Both the position numbers and the translations under genes were made by a program. Shown here in pieces: positions 1 to 7,576 of a DNA stretch of 19,461 bases. The number at the start of each line of letters is the position of its first letter. Position 1 is the stretch's first letter. Under the pieces are notes generated by a model that was given only the letters and a program-made list of their open reading frames with translations, was not told the origin of the DNA and did no database searches. The DNA comes from a bacterium (Candidatus Gribaldobacteria) CG10_big_fil_rev_8_21_14_0_10_37_21 (GTDB taxonomy: Bacteria > Patescibacteriota > Minisyncoccia > Minisyncoccales > CG1-02-41-26): assembly GCA_002773495.1 (NCBI GenBank), contig PFAX01000032.1, positions 1 to 19,461 on the forward strand, given 5' to 3'.

Positions 1-938
1 TGAGAAAAAATTAAATGGGCCATATTTCTTGAACTTTGTTTGCCGACCAACCCCTCAACATCATAACTTCTTATGTCCTCAAGCTGTATTTTTTTGCCAT
101 TTTTACTGTCAATTGCCCTTAAAAAAAGGATATTTTTCTTTAAAAAACTTTTTATTGTTTTATCAACAAAAAATTTTTGTTTGGCTTTAATATTTTGCAC
201 AGCTAAATCGACCTGGCAGTCCCCTGCTTGCAAAAAGTCCTCTGTTAAGCGCATAACCCCTAAGTGATTTTGAGAACTCCTCACCCTTGTTAAAAATTCT
301 CCCCCTAATTGCCAATCAAACTTTTTTTCAAGAGTAAACTCAATTTGTTTACTCTCCGGAAAAATGCTAGCAAAAATCTTATTTTCATCTACCCCCCCTT
401 TTTTCTCTTTAAAATAAAAAGCGATTACATTATAAGTAGTATCATCAAAAACCTGCTCTAAAAAAATATTCATTTTTACAATCTCAAATTTTTCAAAAAA
501 TATCTTTCTTATCTTACCTGAGTTTTCAGCCGACAAAAAGTTAAGCGGAACAATCAAAATGCCTTCTTGACTTTTCATCATTTCAAAAATTGAAATTTGA
601 TATAAATCTTCAAAAATTTTATGCTTTTCACCAAAAAATAACTCCTTTGTTTCTGTGTCTGCTTTATTCTTATGTAAATAGGGTGGATTAGTTAAAATAA
701 AACCATATTGTTTTGGATTATTCAAAGAATCATTTAAAAAAATGGTCTTATGGTTGACATATTTTTCGTCAATATCAAAACCCAACATTGAGTTACACTT
801 ACTTTTTTGAGCCCAAGCCAATAAGTCCCCACTTCCAGCAAAAGGATCAACAACTTGTTTGTTTTCTATAAAGCCCTCAAGGCCCTGTAAAATATAATCA
901 CTATTAGTGGTAAAAAATTGTCCTAATTGCTTTTTCAT
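1..938 (-). CDS. N6-adenine DNA methyltransferase, partial (runs off the left edge)
   Basis: The frame is open from ATG at 938-936 to the window edge, about 312 codons, with the C-terminus missing. The N-terminus has a GQFFT segment (residues 6-10), then the SAM-binding motif I VVDPFAGSGDLL (29-40), an acidic motif II GFDID (53-57) and the catalytic motif IV TNPPYL (83-88). NPPY with motif I ahead of it is the arrangement of gamma-class (TaqI-like) amino-methyltransferases that methylate the N6 of adenine. The start overlaps the stop of the broken NYN gene as ATGA, so the two were once translationally coupled. It could be a solitary methylase, the modification half of a type II system or the front of a fused type IIG enzyme; the missing C-terminus would decide. 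The methylase class is well supported, the recognition site unknown. Confidence 0.85.
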   Translation of the reverse strand, partial: MKKQLGQFFTTNSDYILQGLEGFIENKQVVDPFAGSGDLLAWAQKSKCNSMLGFDIDEKYVNHKTIFLNDSLNNPKQYGFILTNPPYLHKNKADTETKELFFGEKHKIFEDLYQISIFEMMKSQEGILIVPLNFLSAENSGKIRKIFFEKFEIVKMNIFLEQVFDDTTYNVIAFYFKEKKGGVDENKIFASIFPESKQIEFTLEKKFDWQLGGEFLTRVRSSQNHLGVMRLTEDFLQAGDCQVDLAVQNIKAKQKFFVDKTIKSFLKKNILFLRAIDSKNGKKIQLEDIRSYDVEGLVGKQSSRNMAHLIFS

Positions 939-1128
939 AGTTTAATGGTGCTATCAAACTCTTTTAATTCAAAAAACTTCTCTATTTCTTCGGGCCTAAT
1001 CAAGCGGACATCATTTGCTACGATAGAAAACCAAGCAAACTATGTCGCTCTTTAGTGTTTGACGTTAATTCTTTTAGCTTGAAGTAAAAATTACCACCAT
1101 CAATATAAACTGCTATTTTTTTAGTCAT
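935..1128 (-). pseudogene. NYN-domain (LabA/DUF88-like) protein remnant, internally deleted and frameshifted
   Basis: From ATG at 1128-1126 the first frame reads MTKKIAVYIDGGNFYFKLKE and stops at 1018 after 36 residues. IDGGNFY is the N-terminal acidic motif of NYN/PIN-like nucleases (LabA/DUF88). A second frame then reads WFSIVANDVRLIRPEEIEKF and ends at 935, overlapping the methylase start; this matches the C-terminal end of the same family. A normal protein of about 170-190 residues would need roughly 110 more in between, including the other active-site acids. I infer that a central deletion joined the two ends out of frame. The product should be inactive. The family call rests on motif recall rather than an alignment. 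Confidence 0.6.
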
Positions 1129-1130
1129 AA

Positions 1131-1172
1131 TAATAAAAACTGCCATCGTCCGCAAAAGCGAAGGAGGGCAGT
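1131..1172 (-). terminator. Intrinsic terminator after tpiA
   Basis: On the minus strand ACTGCC (1172-1167) pairs with GGCAGT (1144-1139) around an inner stem closed by CGC-TTTT-GCG, and a TTTTATTA run follows. It lies about 80 nt after the tpiA stop and ends the galT-RE-MTase-tpiA unit. Its T-tract directly precedes the NYN remnant's ATG. Confidence 0.7.
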
Positions 1173-1252
1173 GAGATTAATTAACTCTATTGTAGCAAAA
1201 CAAAAGACATTGTCAAGCCCTAACAATTCTTTTTTGATAATTCTCTCTGTTA

Positions 1253-1996
1253 TCATATTAAGTTTACTATTTCGTTAAGTTCTTTTTTGTTTAAAGAAGC
1301 TCCTCCAAGCAATAAGCCATCTATCCATTTATTATTTAAATACTCTTTGGCATTCTCGCTAACAACGCTCCCGCCATAAATAATTTTTATTTCTTGGCTT
1401 ATTTTTTTAGAATAATTTTCAGCAATCAGTTTTTTTAAGTAAAGAATAACTGTCAAAACTTCATCCTCTTTGCAAGCTACGCCTGACCCTATCGCCCAGA
1501 CCGGCTCATAGGCCAAAATAATTTGCCCAAGCTCCTTTTTTGAAACCCCTAAAAGACAACTTTTAACTTGACCCCTTAAAAGCTCAAAAGTTTTGCCCTT
1601 TTCTCTGGTAGCTTTCGTTTCTCCCAAGCATAAGATCGGCTTTAAATTAGCTTTTAAGGCGACTTTCAATTTTTGATTTACAATCTTATCAGTATCTCCT
1701 AATACCCTTTTTTCTGAATGGCCCAAGATAACATATTTTACCCCAAGCGATTTTAATTGTAAAGCCGAAACCTGCCCCGTGAAAGCCCCTTTTTCTTGCC
1801 AAAAGCAATCCTGTGCTCCTAAAGCTACCCCCTGCTTTCCCTTTAAAAGCAAAGCTGCTTCTTCTAAAAAGCAAGCTGGCGGGCAAACCACCATTTCGTG
1901 TTTGCTCTTGAGCCCCTTGTATGCTTCAAAAAGCTTTTTGGCTTCTTGTTGTGTTGTGGGGTTGCACTTCCAATTAGCTACAATAATTTTTTTCAT
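1253..1996 (-). CDS. tpiA: Triosephosphate isomerase
   Basis: Interconverts dihydroxyacetone phosphate and glyceraldehyde 3-phosphate in the cytoplasm (glycolysis/gluconeogenesis). At 247 residues it has the usual length of the TIM-barrel family. Visible active-site elements are NWK with Lys10, LGHSEKR with the electrophile His93, AYEPVWAIGSG (162-172) with catalytic Glu164 and the flexible loop 6, and the phosphate-binding YGGS (207-210) and LLLGGASL (228-235). Its ATG overlaps the TGA of the upstream cytosine methyltransferase (ATGA), so a housekeeping enzyme is translationally coupled to an R-M gene. A terminator hairpin follows. No key residue appears missing. Confidence 0.97.
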   Translation of the reverse strand: MKKIIVANWKCNPTTQQEAKKLFEAYKGLKSKHEMVVCPPACFLEEAALLLKGKQGVALGAQDCFWQEKGAFTGQVSALQLKSLGVKYVILGHSEKRVLGDTDKIVNQKLKVALKANLKPILCLGETKATREKGKTFELLRGQVKSCLLGVSKKELGQIILAYEPVWAIGSGVACKEDEVLTVILYLKKLIAENYSKKISQEIKIIYGGSVVSENAKEYLNNKWIDGLLLGGASLNKKELNEIVNLI

Positions 1997-3123
1997 AAAT
2001 TAAGATATTCGCGCTTAAAGTTAGCTAAAATTTCCCTTGCTAATTTTATTGACAAAACTGTTGGCACGGCGTTGCCTATTTGTAAGTTTCTATCGCTTCT
2101 CGACCCATAAAATTGATAACTGTCAGGAAAACATTGGATTCGGGCTCCCTCTCTTGTTGTTAATGGTCTTGGTGCCTTTGGATGTATACATCTTGACGAC
2201 GAGGGGGTGCTTAAATTTCTCGTGATTGTCGGAGTAGGCCTTTTCCACCAAAGGCGACAATAAGTATTTTTAAACCCAGATGTCGGTCTTAATTCCTCTG
2301 GTAAATCTTCTGGCGTGCCACCATCAGGTAACAATTCCATCATATTTACCAATCTTGCATTATTATTCGGAGCATTGTGGTCCATTAACTGTTTCGGGGC
2401 ATTGAAGCGCATCTCTTTTTGAAAATTATTTTTTGGATCAGAAGCGTATTCAAAACTTTCTTCCCCTGACTTTATAAAAGGCAAGTCGCTTATTGCCTCT
2501 TCAAGCGTTAAATATGGTTTTAATCCTTTTTTAAATAGATTAAAGGTCTCTCTGGGGTTACAATGTGTCGCTTCTGGATAACAAAAATCGTTTTTTAGTT
2601 TTGAGCCAATTATCACTATTCTTTCCCGTATTTGAGGCACGCCAAAATCCGCCGCATTCAAAATTCTGTATTGTACTTTATAGCCAAGCGATTGAAAAAG
2701 CGAAACAATCGTTTCTAATAATTCGCCGCCCTGCATAGATAAAAGCCCTCTAACATTTTCAAAAAGAAAAAGTTTAGGATTTAATTCTTTCAGAACACGA
2801 TAATACTCTTGAAAAAGTTTGCCTCTTAGGTCATCAATCAATCTTTTCCCGACAGTAGAATATGCCTGGCAAGGCGGGCCGCCAATAATTATGTCCACTT
2901 CGTTTGCTTTGATGCCTAAATCTTCTTCAATTTTTTTTGCGCTAAAATTTTTTATGTCTTCAGTATAAACTTTTACGGTTGGATGATTCAATGAGTAAGC
3001 TTTCGCCATATTCGGCAATATTTCATTCGCCACCACAATTTCAAAATTATCATTATGAGCAAAACCATAACTTAAACCACCTACCCCACAAAACAAATCA
3101 ATGACTTTTAATTTATCTTCCAT
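1993..3123 (-). CDS. DNA (cytosine-5)-methyltransferase
   Basis: Transfers a methyl group from SAM to C5 of cytosine in a specific DNA site. At 376 residues it has the ordered m5C motifs: I, DLFCGVGGLS (9-18); IV, GGPPCQAYS (81-89) with nucleophile Cys85; VI, ENV (122-124); VIII, QIRERIVIIG (164-173); and the C-terminal IX/X block with PSSSRCIHP and QIGNAVP. The target-recognition domain lies between about 180 and 300. It starts 12 nt after the stop of the putative endonuclease and ends overlapping tpiA. The pairing suggests a type II R-M system that methylates its own sites for protection. The recognition site cannot be read from the sequence. A Dcm-like orphan is the alternative, made unlikely by the adjacent gene. 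Confidence 0.95.
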   Translation of the reverse strand: MEDKLKVIDLFCGVGGLSYGFAHNDNFEIVVANEILPNMAKAYSLNHPTVKVYTEDIKNFSAKKIEEDLGIKANEVDIIIGGPPCQAYSTVGKRLIDDLRGKLFQEYYRVLKELNPKLFLFENVRGLLSMQGGELLETIVSLFQSLGYKVQYRILNAADFGVPQIRERIVIIGSKLKNDFCYPEATHCNPRETFNLFKKGLKPYLTLEEAISDLPFIKSGEESFEYASDPKNNFQKEMRFNAPKQLMDHNAPNNNARLVNMMELLPDGGTPEDLPEELRPTSGFKNTYCRLWWKRPTPTITRNLSTPSSSRCIHPKAPRPLTTREGARIQCFPDSYQFYGSRSDRNLQIGNAVPTVLSIKLAREILANFKREYLNL

Positions 3124-3135
3124 AGAACGAAAAGT

Positions 3136-3927
3136 TTAATCAAAATTTATTTCTTTATACTTGACTGGTTTTTCCGTAATTTTCCAAATAAAATAATTTT
3201 GATCAATATTAAAAACAGTTTGACCTTCCATTTGTTGTCTTGTTATCCAATTTACACTATTATCTTTAATTTCATCTAATTTAATGAAAGCGACTTGGCC
3301 GTTATACAAATCAAAATGGATCGCCAACGAGTGGATGCCCTTGTCTCTAAAAACCCGCTTCGCTTCCAATACTTTGTGCTGTTTGATATCATTGATTCCT
3401 GTAAATCCAGCTTGCATTTCTATCCTAATCTTTTCTTTTTCTTTCAACTTTATTTCTAAATCAGCCTTCGGAGTTCTCTTAAAAGTTTCCACACTTCTCA
3501 AATCATCATCGCCGATTAAATCTATTTTTGAAGTATTAACGCCAAAAATCAACCCCAGAGCTTTTAAGAAATAGCTTGAGATTACAAATCCACGCATCCA
3601 AGAAAAATACACTTGCTCTGGTCTTCTGCCTTGGTTATTGAGTATTGGCAAAATACCACTTTCTTTCATTATCTGAAACGGGCTATCTATATGCTCCTCC
3701 TTAAATGCAAGCAAATTTTTAGTTTTTATTTCTTTAACAACAATAGCATCCACTTTATCTATAATGGCATAAAGTCGCTTATTCAAAATTTTTACATAAT
3801 TAAAATCAACGGTAGGCGTAATATCTTTCGCTCCAAAAAAATCTTTAACAGCGGCTTGATTGGCAAAACCCAACCTTCGCCTATATTGTTGAAAATATTC
3901 CGCCGTAATTGTGATTGCTTTTGACAT
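3136..3927 (-). CDS. Putative type II restriction endonuclease, partner of the m5C methylase
   Basis: This 263-residue soluble protein has no membrane segment. I do not recognise its family with certainty. The segment TPKADLEIKLKEKEK, followed by IRIEMQAG (residues 152-174), looks like a PD-(D/E)XK nuclease core, with Asp156, Glu170 and Gln172 in place of the usual lysine; BglII is known to use a D-ExQ variant. The next stretch, with HKVLEAKRVFRDKG (184-197) and SLAIHFDLYNG (200-210), suits the following helix and strand of that fold. It starts 6 nt after galT stops and ends 12 nt before the m5C methyltransferase, the standard layout of a type II R-M pair. Position supports endonuclease more strongly than the motif does. 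ATG at 3927 is the natural start. Confidence 0.6.
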   Translation of the reverse strand: MSKAITITAEYFQQYRRRLGFANQAAVKDFFGAKDITPTVDFNYVKILNKRLYAIIDKVDAIVVKEIKTKNLLAFKEEHIDSPFQIMKESGILPILNNQGRRPEQVYFSWMRGFVISSYFLKALGLIFGVNTSKIDLIGDDDLRSVETFKRTPKADLEIKLKEKEKIRIEMQAGFTGINDIKQHKVLEAKRVFRDKGIHSLAIHFDLYNGQVAFIKLDEIKDNSVNWITRQQMEGQTVFNIDQNYFIWKITEKPVKYKEINFD

Positions 3928-3933
3928 ATTTTT

Positions 3934-5007
3934 TTATACTTTTATATTCCTTAAGTAATCCGCCGCTTTTTCTGGTTCAATAACGGAAATTTCAATGCCC
4001 GTGCCAAACTCAAAGCCAGCTGGAGTGGTTGTTTTAGGTAAAATAGTAAAATGCCAATGAAAAAACGGATAATCGCCCTCATCGCAAGGGGCTGTGTGTA
4101 AATAAAAATTATAAGGGGGGTTACTTAAGCCAGCATTAAGTTTGCCCATAGCTTGTTTTAAGGCCTCAGCTAAATCCAACTTTTCTTCTTCGGTTATTTG
4201 CTCAAAGTAAGACAAATGTTTTTTAGGGGTTATCACCATTTCAAAAGCCGCCTTTGAAGCAAACGGGCAAATAACTAAAAAATTCTTATTTTCAAAAACA
4301 ATTCGTTTTTTGACCCTTTTTTCCCAATTATTCATCTGGCAATAAACACAAGAACCTTTTTCTTTAAAATACTTTTGGGCTGTTTCAAGGGTACGCCTTA
4401 AGCCAGCGTCAATTAAAGGTGTAGTTAAAATTTGCGAATGGGGATGGCCTTGAGACGCTCCGGCCTCCCTGCCATGATTATGAAAAATAGAAATATAGCC
4501 AACAAATTTTCTATCTTTTAAAGCCAAATACCTTGCCTGATAGACATCAATTAACTCTTTAATGTGCCTTTGCGAAATCAAAGCCAAATGTTTTTTGTGG
4601 TCTTTAGTTAAAACAACCTCATGAAACCCAGCCCCCATCATAGTTTTATATAAATTACCTTCTTGGTGTTCGTTTAACTTGTCTGTCGGAAAAACAGCCG
4701 GGAATAAATTGGGTAAAGCAAGGGTTGTCCAATTAGTTAATAAATCCTTAATTTCTGCTTTATTTAGCCCTATTTTTTTGTTCTCCCCTTCTTTAAAAAC
4801 AAAAACATTTCTTCTAGAAATCAAAGTCGGGAAAATTTGATTTGTTAAATTACAAAATGGGCATTTGCCTTTAGCAATTTCTTTTTCGCTTTTCTTGTCT
4901 TTTTTAAACATCTCCGGCCTTTTTGCCCTGCCTGTAGCTATAACAACCCAATCCTTAGAAACAAGGTCGTATCTTAATTGCGAAGGAAACGAATTTTTAG
5001 TTGGCAT
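3934..5007 (-). CDS. galT: Galactose-1-phosphate uridylyltransferase
   Basis: Transfers UMP between UDP-glucose and galactose 1-phosphate (Leloir pathway); related HIT-family enzymes use ADP or other sugar phosphates. At 357 residues it has metal-binding CPFC (49-52) and CVYC (220-223) pairs, and GHPHSQ (187-192), whose second histidine (His190) should be the covalent UMP acceptor. HNHGREAGAS (176-185) precedes it and HWHF (317-320) is in the C-terminal half. It is first in a cluster with the restriction genes and tpiA. A promoter lies just upstream; the leader of about 17 nt has no clear Shine-Dalgarno sequence. The exact sugar substrate is uncertain in such a reduced genome. Confidence 0.9.
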   Translation of the reverse strand: MPTKNSFPSQLRYDLVSKDWVVIATGRAKRPEMFKKDKKSEKEIAKGKCPFCNLTNQIFPTLISRRNVFVFKEGENKKIGLNKAEIKDLLTNWTTLALPNLFPAVFPTDKLNEHQEGNLYKTMMGAGFHEVVLTKDHKKHLALISQRHIKELIDVYQARYLALKDRKFVGYISIFHNHGREAGASQGHPHSQILTTPLIDAGLRRTLETAQKYFKEKGSCVYCQMNNWEKRVKKRIVFENKNFLVICPFASKAAFEMVITPKKHLSYFEQITEEEKLDLAEALKQAMGKLNAGLSNPPYNFYLHTAPCDEGDYPFFHWHFTILPKTTTPAGFEFGTGIEISVIEPEKAADYLRNIKV

Positions 5008-5030
5008 AAGAATAATTTTATTATTCTTTT

Positions 5031-5059
5031 ATTATACAGAAAGCCCCTAAAAAATGCAA
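5031..5059 (-). promoter_or_regulatory. Sigma70-like promoter for the galT cluster
   Basis: The minus strand shows TTGCAT (5059-5054), a 17-nt spacer and a perfect TATAAT (5036-5031). Transcription would start near 5024, about 17 nt before the galT ATG. The -35 box overlaps the edge of the upstream terminator. Confidence 0.55.
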
Positions 5060-5097
5060 AATAAAAAGGCATTCGTCATCAATAACAAATGCCTTTT
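5056..5097 (-). terminator. Intrinsic terminator of the small membrane-protein gene
   Basis: AAAAGGCATT (5097-5088 on the minus strand) pairs with AATGCCTTTT (5073-5064) over a 14-nt loop, continuing into TTATTTTG. It follows the stop at 5106 directly and separates this gene from galT. Confidence 0.8.
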
Positions 5098-5105
5098 CTC
5101 GTTAT

Positions 5106-5405
5106 TTAAACTCTTAAGCAATTTTTTATTCTAGTCCTTCTTTCAAGGACTTCCCTAATCTTTTTATACCTTTTGTCAACCAAGTGCCAAAAGGTATAGA
5201 AAAGAACAACCAGTAAAACAAAAAAACCGCCTACAATTATGTTGATTACTGGCAGGTTGCCAACAACCATTGCGTCGCCGATAGTTCTAAAAAGATAGGG
5301 CAACGCTTTTGCACAAAAAATAAAAGGGGTTATTAAAAAAATTAAAAAAATATCAATAATTTTTAACCCCCATTCTTTATCCTCTAAGGAAAGCTGAATC
5401 CTCAT
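5106..5405 (-). CDS. Small membrane protein with two transmembrane helices
   Basis: I do not recognise a family. The start chosen is ATG at 5405-5403 because GGAGG lies 7 nt upstream; an in-frame upstream codon would extend the frame to 5432. The 99-residue product has an amphipathic N-terminus (MRIQLSLEDKEWG), a hydrophobic helix at about 16-38, a short Gly/Asn link, a second helix at about 52-75 (INIIVGGFFVLLVVLFY) and a basic tail with RRTRIK. Both ends probably face the cytoplasm. It follows map after a tandem-repeat leader and ends at its own hairpin terminator, so it may be a separate unit. The strong Shine-Dalgarno sequence supports translation. Confidence 0.6.
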   Translation of the reverse strand: MRIQLSLEDKEWGLKIIDIFLIFLITPFIFCAKALPYLFRTIGDAMVVGNLPVINIIVGGFFVLLVVLFYTFWHLVDKRYKKIREVLERRTRIKNCLRV

Positions 5406-5442
5406 CTCAATTCCTCCTATTTTTGCTGGCATCGCTTTTCAA

Positions 5443-5499
5443 CTTACCAGCTTACTACTTACTACTTACTACTTACCACTTACTACTTACCACTTATTT
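5443..5499. repeat. 7-bp tandem repeat (CTTACTA/CTTACCA units)
   Basis: About seven to eight near-perfect head-to-tail units occur in the gap between map and the small membrane-protein gene: CTTACTA at 5451, 5458, 5465 and 5479, CTTACCA at 5472 and 5486, and degenerate units at both ends. Related sequence with a 14-bp period occurs at 13263-13290. Confidence 0.85.
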
Positions 5500-5521
5500 A
5501 CTCTCTTACCCTACCACCTTT

Positions 5522-6295
5522 TTAAGCTTTTGTCAATATCTGGGGCTTGCCGTTAACTACTGCTATTGTGTGCTCAAAGTGTGCTGTTAAAGAGCCATCT
5601 TTGGTTTTGTAGCCAAAACCATCATCTGACTTCTCTAGCTGCGCCCTTCCAGCTGCAATCATGGGCTCTAAACAAAAAACCATCCCCTCTTTAATTCTTA
5701 AGTGAGAGTTGGCCTTTTTATCAACATAATTAGGAATAGACGGGTCTTCGTGTAATTGTTTGCCAATGCCGTGACCACAAAGCTCGGTAATAACTGAAAA
5801 CCCTTGGCCTTCAATATAGTTTTGAATCTTCCGAGAAACTACTTCAAAAATTACCCCGTCTTTTACCTCTTCAATCCCTATTTTAAGGGCCTTTTTAGCT
5901 GTTTTTACTAATCTAGTAACTTCAGGCGAACCGGCCTCACCCACAATTAAAGTTACCGCCATATCAGTAAAATACCCTTTATATTCAATCCCTAAGTCAA
6001 GCCCAACAACATCCCCCTTTCTTAAAACATAATCACTTGGAGTGCCATGCACAACTATATCATCAACAGAAACGCATAAAGCAAAGGGAAACGAATTTTT
6101 TTCTTTCTTGGCTTGATAATTTTTAAAAGCTGGCTTGGCTTTATAATTAAAAATAAGGGCTTCCGCTAACTCATTCAAACCCTTAGTTGAAACACCCTCA
6201 ACGGCTTTCTCTTGTAATTGAGCCATAACTTGAGCTAAAAGCTTACCCCCTTCTCTCATTAGGTCAATTTCTTTTTTTGTTTTAATGGGAATCAT
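5522..6295 (-). CDS. map: Methionine aminopeptidase, type I
   Basis: Removes the initiator methionine from nascent proteins. At 257 residues it is the compact type I form without a zinc-finger extension. The pita-bread dimetal ligands are in place: Asp100 (GLDLG), Asp111 (FTDMAV), His175 (ELCGHGIG), Glu210 (CLEPM) and Glu241 (HFEHT). Substrate-site histidines appear at 83 (VHGTP) and 182 (LHEDPS). It follows adk and a kinase-like gene, its start overlapping that gene's end by 14 nt. The adk-map pair next to secY is the usual end of the spc operon. No anomaly. Confidence 0.97.
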   Translation of the reverse strand: MIPIKTKKEIDLMREGGKLLAQVMAQLQEKAVEGVSTKGLNELAEALIFNYKAKPAFKNYQAKKEKNSFPFALCVSVDDIVVHGTPSDYVLRKGDVVGLDLGIEYKGYFTDMAVTLIVGEAGSPEVTRLVKTAKKALKIGIEEVKDGVIFEVVSRKIQNYIEGQGFSVITELCGHGIGKQLHEDPSIPNYVDKKANSHLRIKEGMVFCLEPMIAAGRAQLEKSDDGFGYKTKDGSLTAHFEHTIAVVNGKPQILTKA

Positions 6296-6866
6296 TTATT
6301 TGAGCTAAAATTTCCTCTAAAGCATCCGCCACTGCTTTAATAGAAAAAATATTAATTATTGTAAAATCAGCCATTGCAATGGGGCCACCTTTATCACCTT
6401 TTTCTATTTCAGCAAAATCCCTAGAAATAGCTTCCTCTTTGGTAAAGCTTCTAAATCTTAAATTTTCATCATTTTTTTGCTTAGTATTTCTATTTTCTAA
6501 CCTTTTATGTCTTAGACCTGGGGGGGCATAAACAGCAATAACCTTTAAATTCTCGCCATACTTTTCTTTTAAAACTTTATATTCAGCCCAACTATAAAGC
6601 CCGTCAACCACTACATTGCTACTTTCTAAAAGCTCGTCTAATTTGGGCATATTTAATAAAGCAAAAGCGGCCATACCATGCTTTTCCCGAAAGCCCTCTC
6701 TTATTTTCCTTTCTTCGGCCTCACCTGCCACCCCCCTTCTTTTGGCCTCATCTAAAGTAATTTGGCCAAATCTTAAAAAAGCAAAACCCTGTTTTACCAA
6801 AAAATCAGAAACCAAGCTTTTCCCGGCGCCTGCCATGCCAACGATGGCTACAATTTTATTTTTCAT
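6282..6866 (-). CDS. P-loop kinase of the UPF0200 / dephospho-CoA kinase-like group
   Basis: This 194-residue NMP-kinase-fold protein has Walker A GMAGAGKS (10-17), a strand and turn VVVDGLYSWAE (85-95) in the Walker B position, a basic lid with RHKRLENRN (119-127), and ADFTIIN (166-172) near the C-terminus. EKHGMAAFALLNMPK (61-75) and the closing IAMADFTIIN resemble the mostly archaeal UPF0200 family, annotated as dephospho-CoA kinase-like. The substrate is therefore a guess: dephospho-CoA or a nucleoside monophosphate. It sits between adk and map, with ATGA overlap at its start and a 14-nt overlap at its end, so it belongs to the same operon. Confidence 0.75.
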   Translation of the reverse strand: MKNKIVAIVGMAGAGKSLVSDFLVKQGFAFLRFGQITLDEAKRRGVAGEAEERKIREGFREKHGMAAFALLNMPKLDELLESSNVVVDGLYSWAEYKVLKEKYGENLKVIAVYAPPGLRHKRLENRNTKQKNDENLRFRSFTKEEAISRDFAEIEKGDKGGPIAMADFTIINIFSIKAVADALEEILAQINDSH

Positions 6867-7525
6867 TTTAATTCTTTTAAAATGTCGTTAAAAACCTTTT
6901 TAATTGATTGGTTACCATTAATTTCAATTACTTTGCCTTTTTTCTTATAATAACTAACAACTGGCAAGACCTCTCTTTTAAACCAAGCTAACCTTTCCTT
7001 GACCCCTTCTTCAGTATCATCTGCCCTTTTGATTAAACTTCCCCCGCATTTATCACATTTTTTAAGGTCTTTAAAGCCCACAAGGTACGGGATCAAACGG
7101 CCACACTTTTGGCACATTCTTCTATTTAAAAGCCGCTGTTTTATTTCTTTTTCTGAAAGTTTAAGATAAACTACTTTTTTTGTTTTATCCCAAACATACC
7201 ACTCCAAAGCCATACCTAACATTTCCGCTTCAAAAACCTCTCTCGGGCTACCATCAATAATAAAACCCTTGTTTTTTGTGTCCTTTTCTATTTCTGCCAT
7301 GCGATTCATCCACATATTAAAAATGATTGGCGTTGGCACTCTTAAACCCTTATCAACATACTGGGCAATCTTTTTCCCAGTAAAATCCTTGGTTTTAGCC
7401 CTAGCCCTTAACATTTTACCTGAGCCAATACAATCAAAACTAAACTTTTCTTGTAAGAGACGGACCTGCGTCCCCTTGCCTGACCCCGGGGGGCCAAGCA
7501 ATATAATAACTTTTTTATTTTGCAT
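6863..7525 (-). CDS. adk: Adenylate kinase with zinc-binding LID
   Basis: Catalyses ATP + AMP to 2 ADP. At 220 residues it has P-loop GPPGSGKGTQ (11-20), AMP-domain residues in GSGKMLR (34-40), the DGSPR segment (91-95) where most adenylate kinases have DGFPR, and a long LID with four cysteines (138, 141, 157, 160) forming a structural zinc site, as in Gram-positive enzymes. RADD (167-170) follows the LID. The stop overlaps the next start as ATGA. adk normally lies directly after secY; here a DGR separates them. Just upstream is one copy of a repeated promoter-like sequence (7540-7576), giving a very short leader. Confidence 0.96.
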   Translation of the reverse strand: MQNKKVIILLGPPGSGKGTQVRLLQEKFSFDCIGSGKMLRARAKTKDFTGKKIAQYVDKGLRVPTPIIFNMWMNRMAEIEKDTKNKGFIIDGSPREVFEAEMLGMALEWYVWDKTKKVVYLKLSEKEIKQRLLNRRMCQKCGRLIPYLVGFKDLKKCDKCGGSLIKRADDTEEGVKERLAWFKREVLPVVSYYKKKGKVIEINGNQSIKKVFNDILKELK

Positions 7526-7539
7526 ATATTATTTATTCC

Positions 7540-7576
7540 ATTTTAGCAAACTTTCTTATAAAAGAAAAGACCGCTT
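7540..7576 (-). promoter_or_regulatory. Repeated promoter-like element, copy 1 (before adk, after RT)
   Basis: Read on the minus strand it runs from GCGGTCTTTTCTTTTAT, through AAGAAAG, to TTTGCTAAAAT. TAAAAT (7545-7540) preceded by TG is an extended -10; 17 nt upstream is a weak TTTTCT. 7547-7576 matches 10143-10172 at 28 of 30 positions. Its upstream end overlaps the RT stop codon. The implied adk leader is only about 8 nt, so the promoter role is tentative; the T-rich part could also be a terminator tail. Confidence 0.4.

Noticed and set aside
1779..2225. Plus-strand ORFs over tpiA and the m5C methylase
   Set aside because: Shadows of strongly supported genes on the other strand; no motifs.
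3284..3924. Plus-strand ORFs opposite the endonuclease candidate
   Set aside because: The minus-strand frame is longer, fits the operon spacing exactly and has a plausible nuclease core.
5443..5499. Tandem units considered as a CRISPR array
   Set aside because: Units are 7 bp with no spacers; no cas genes are present.
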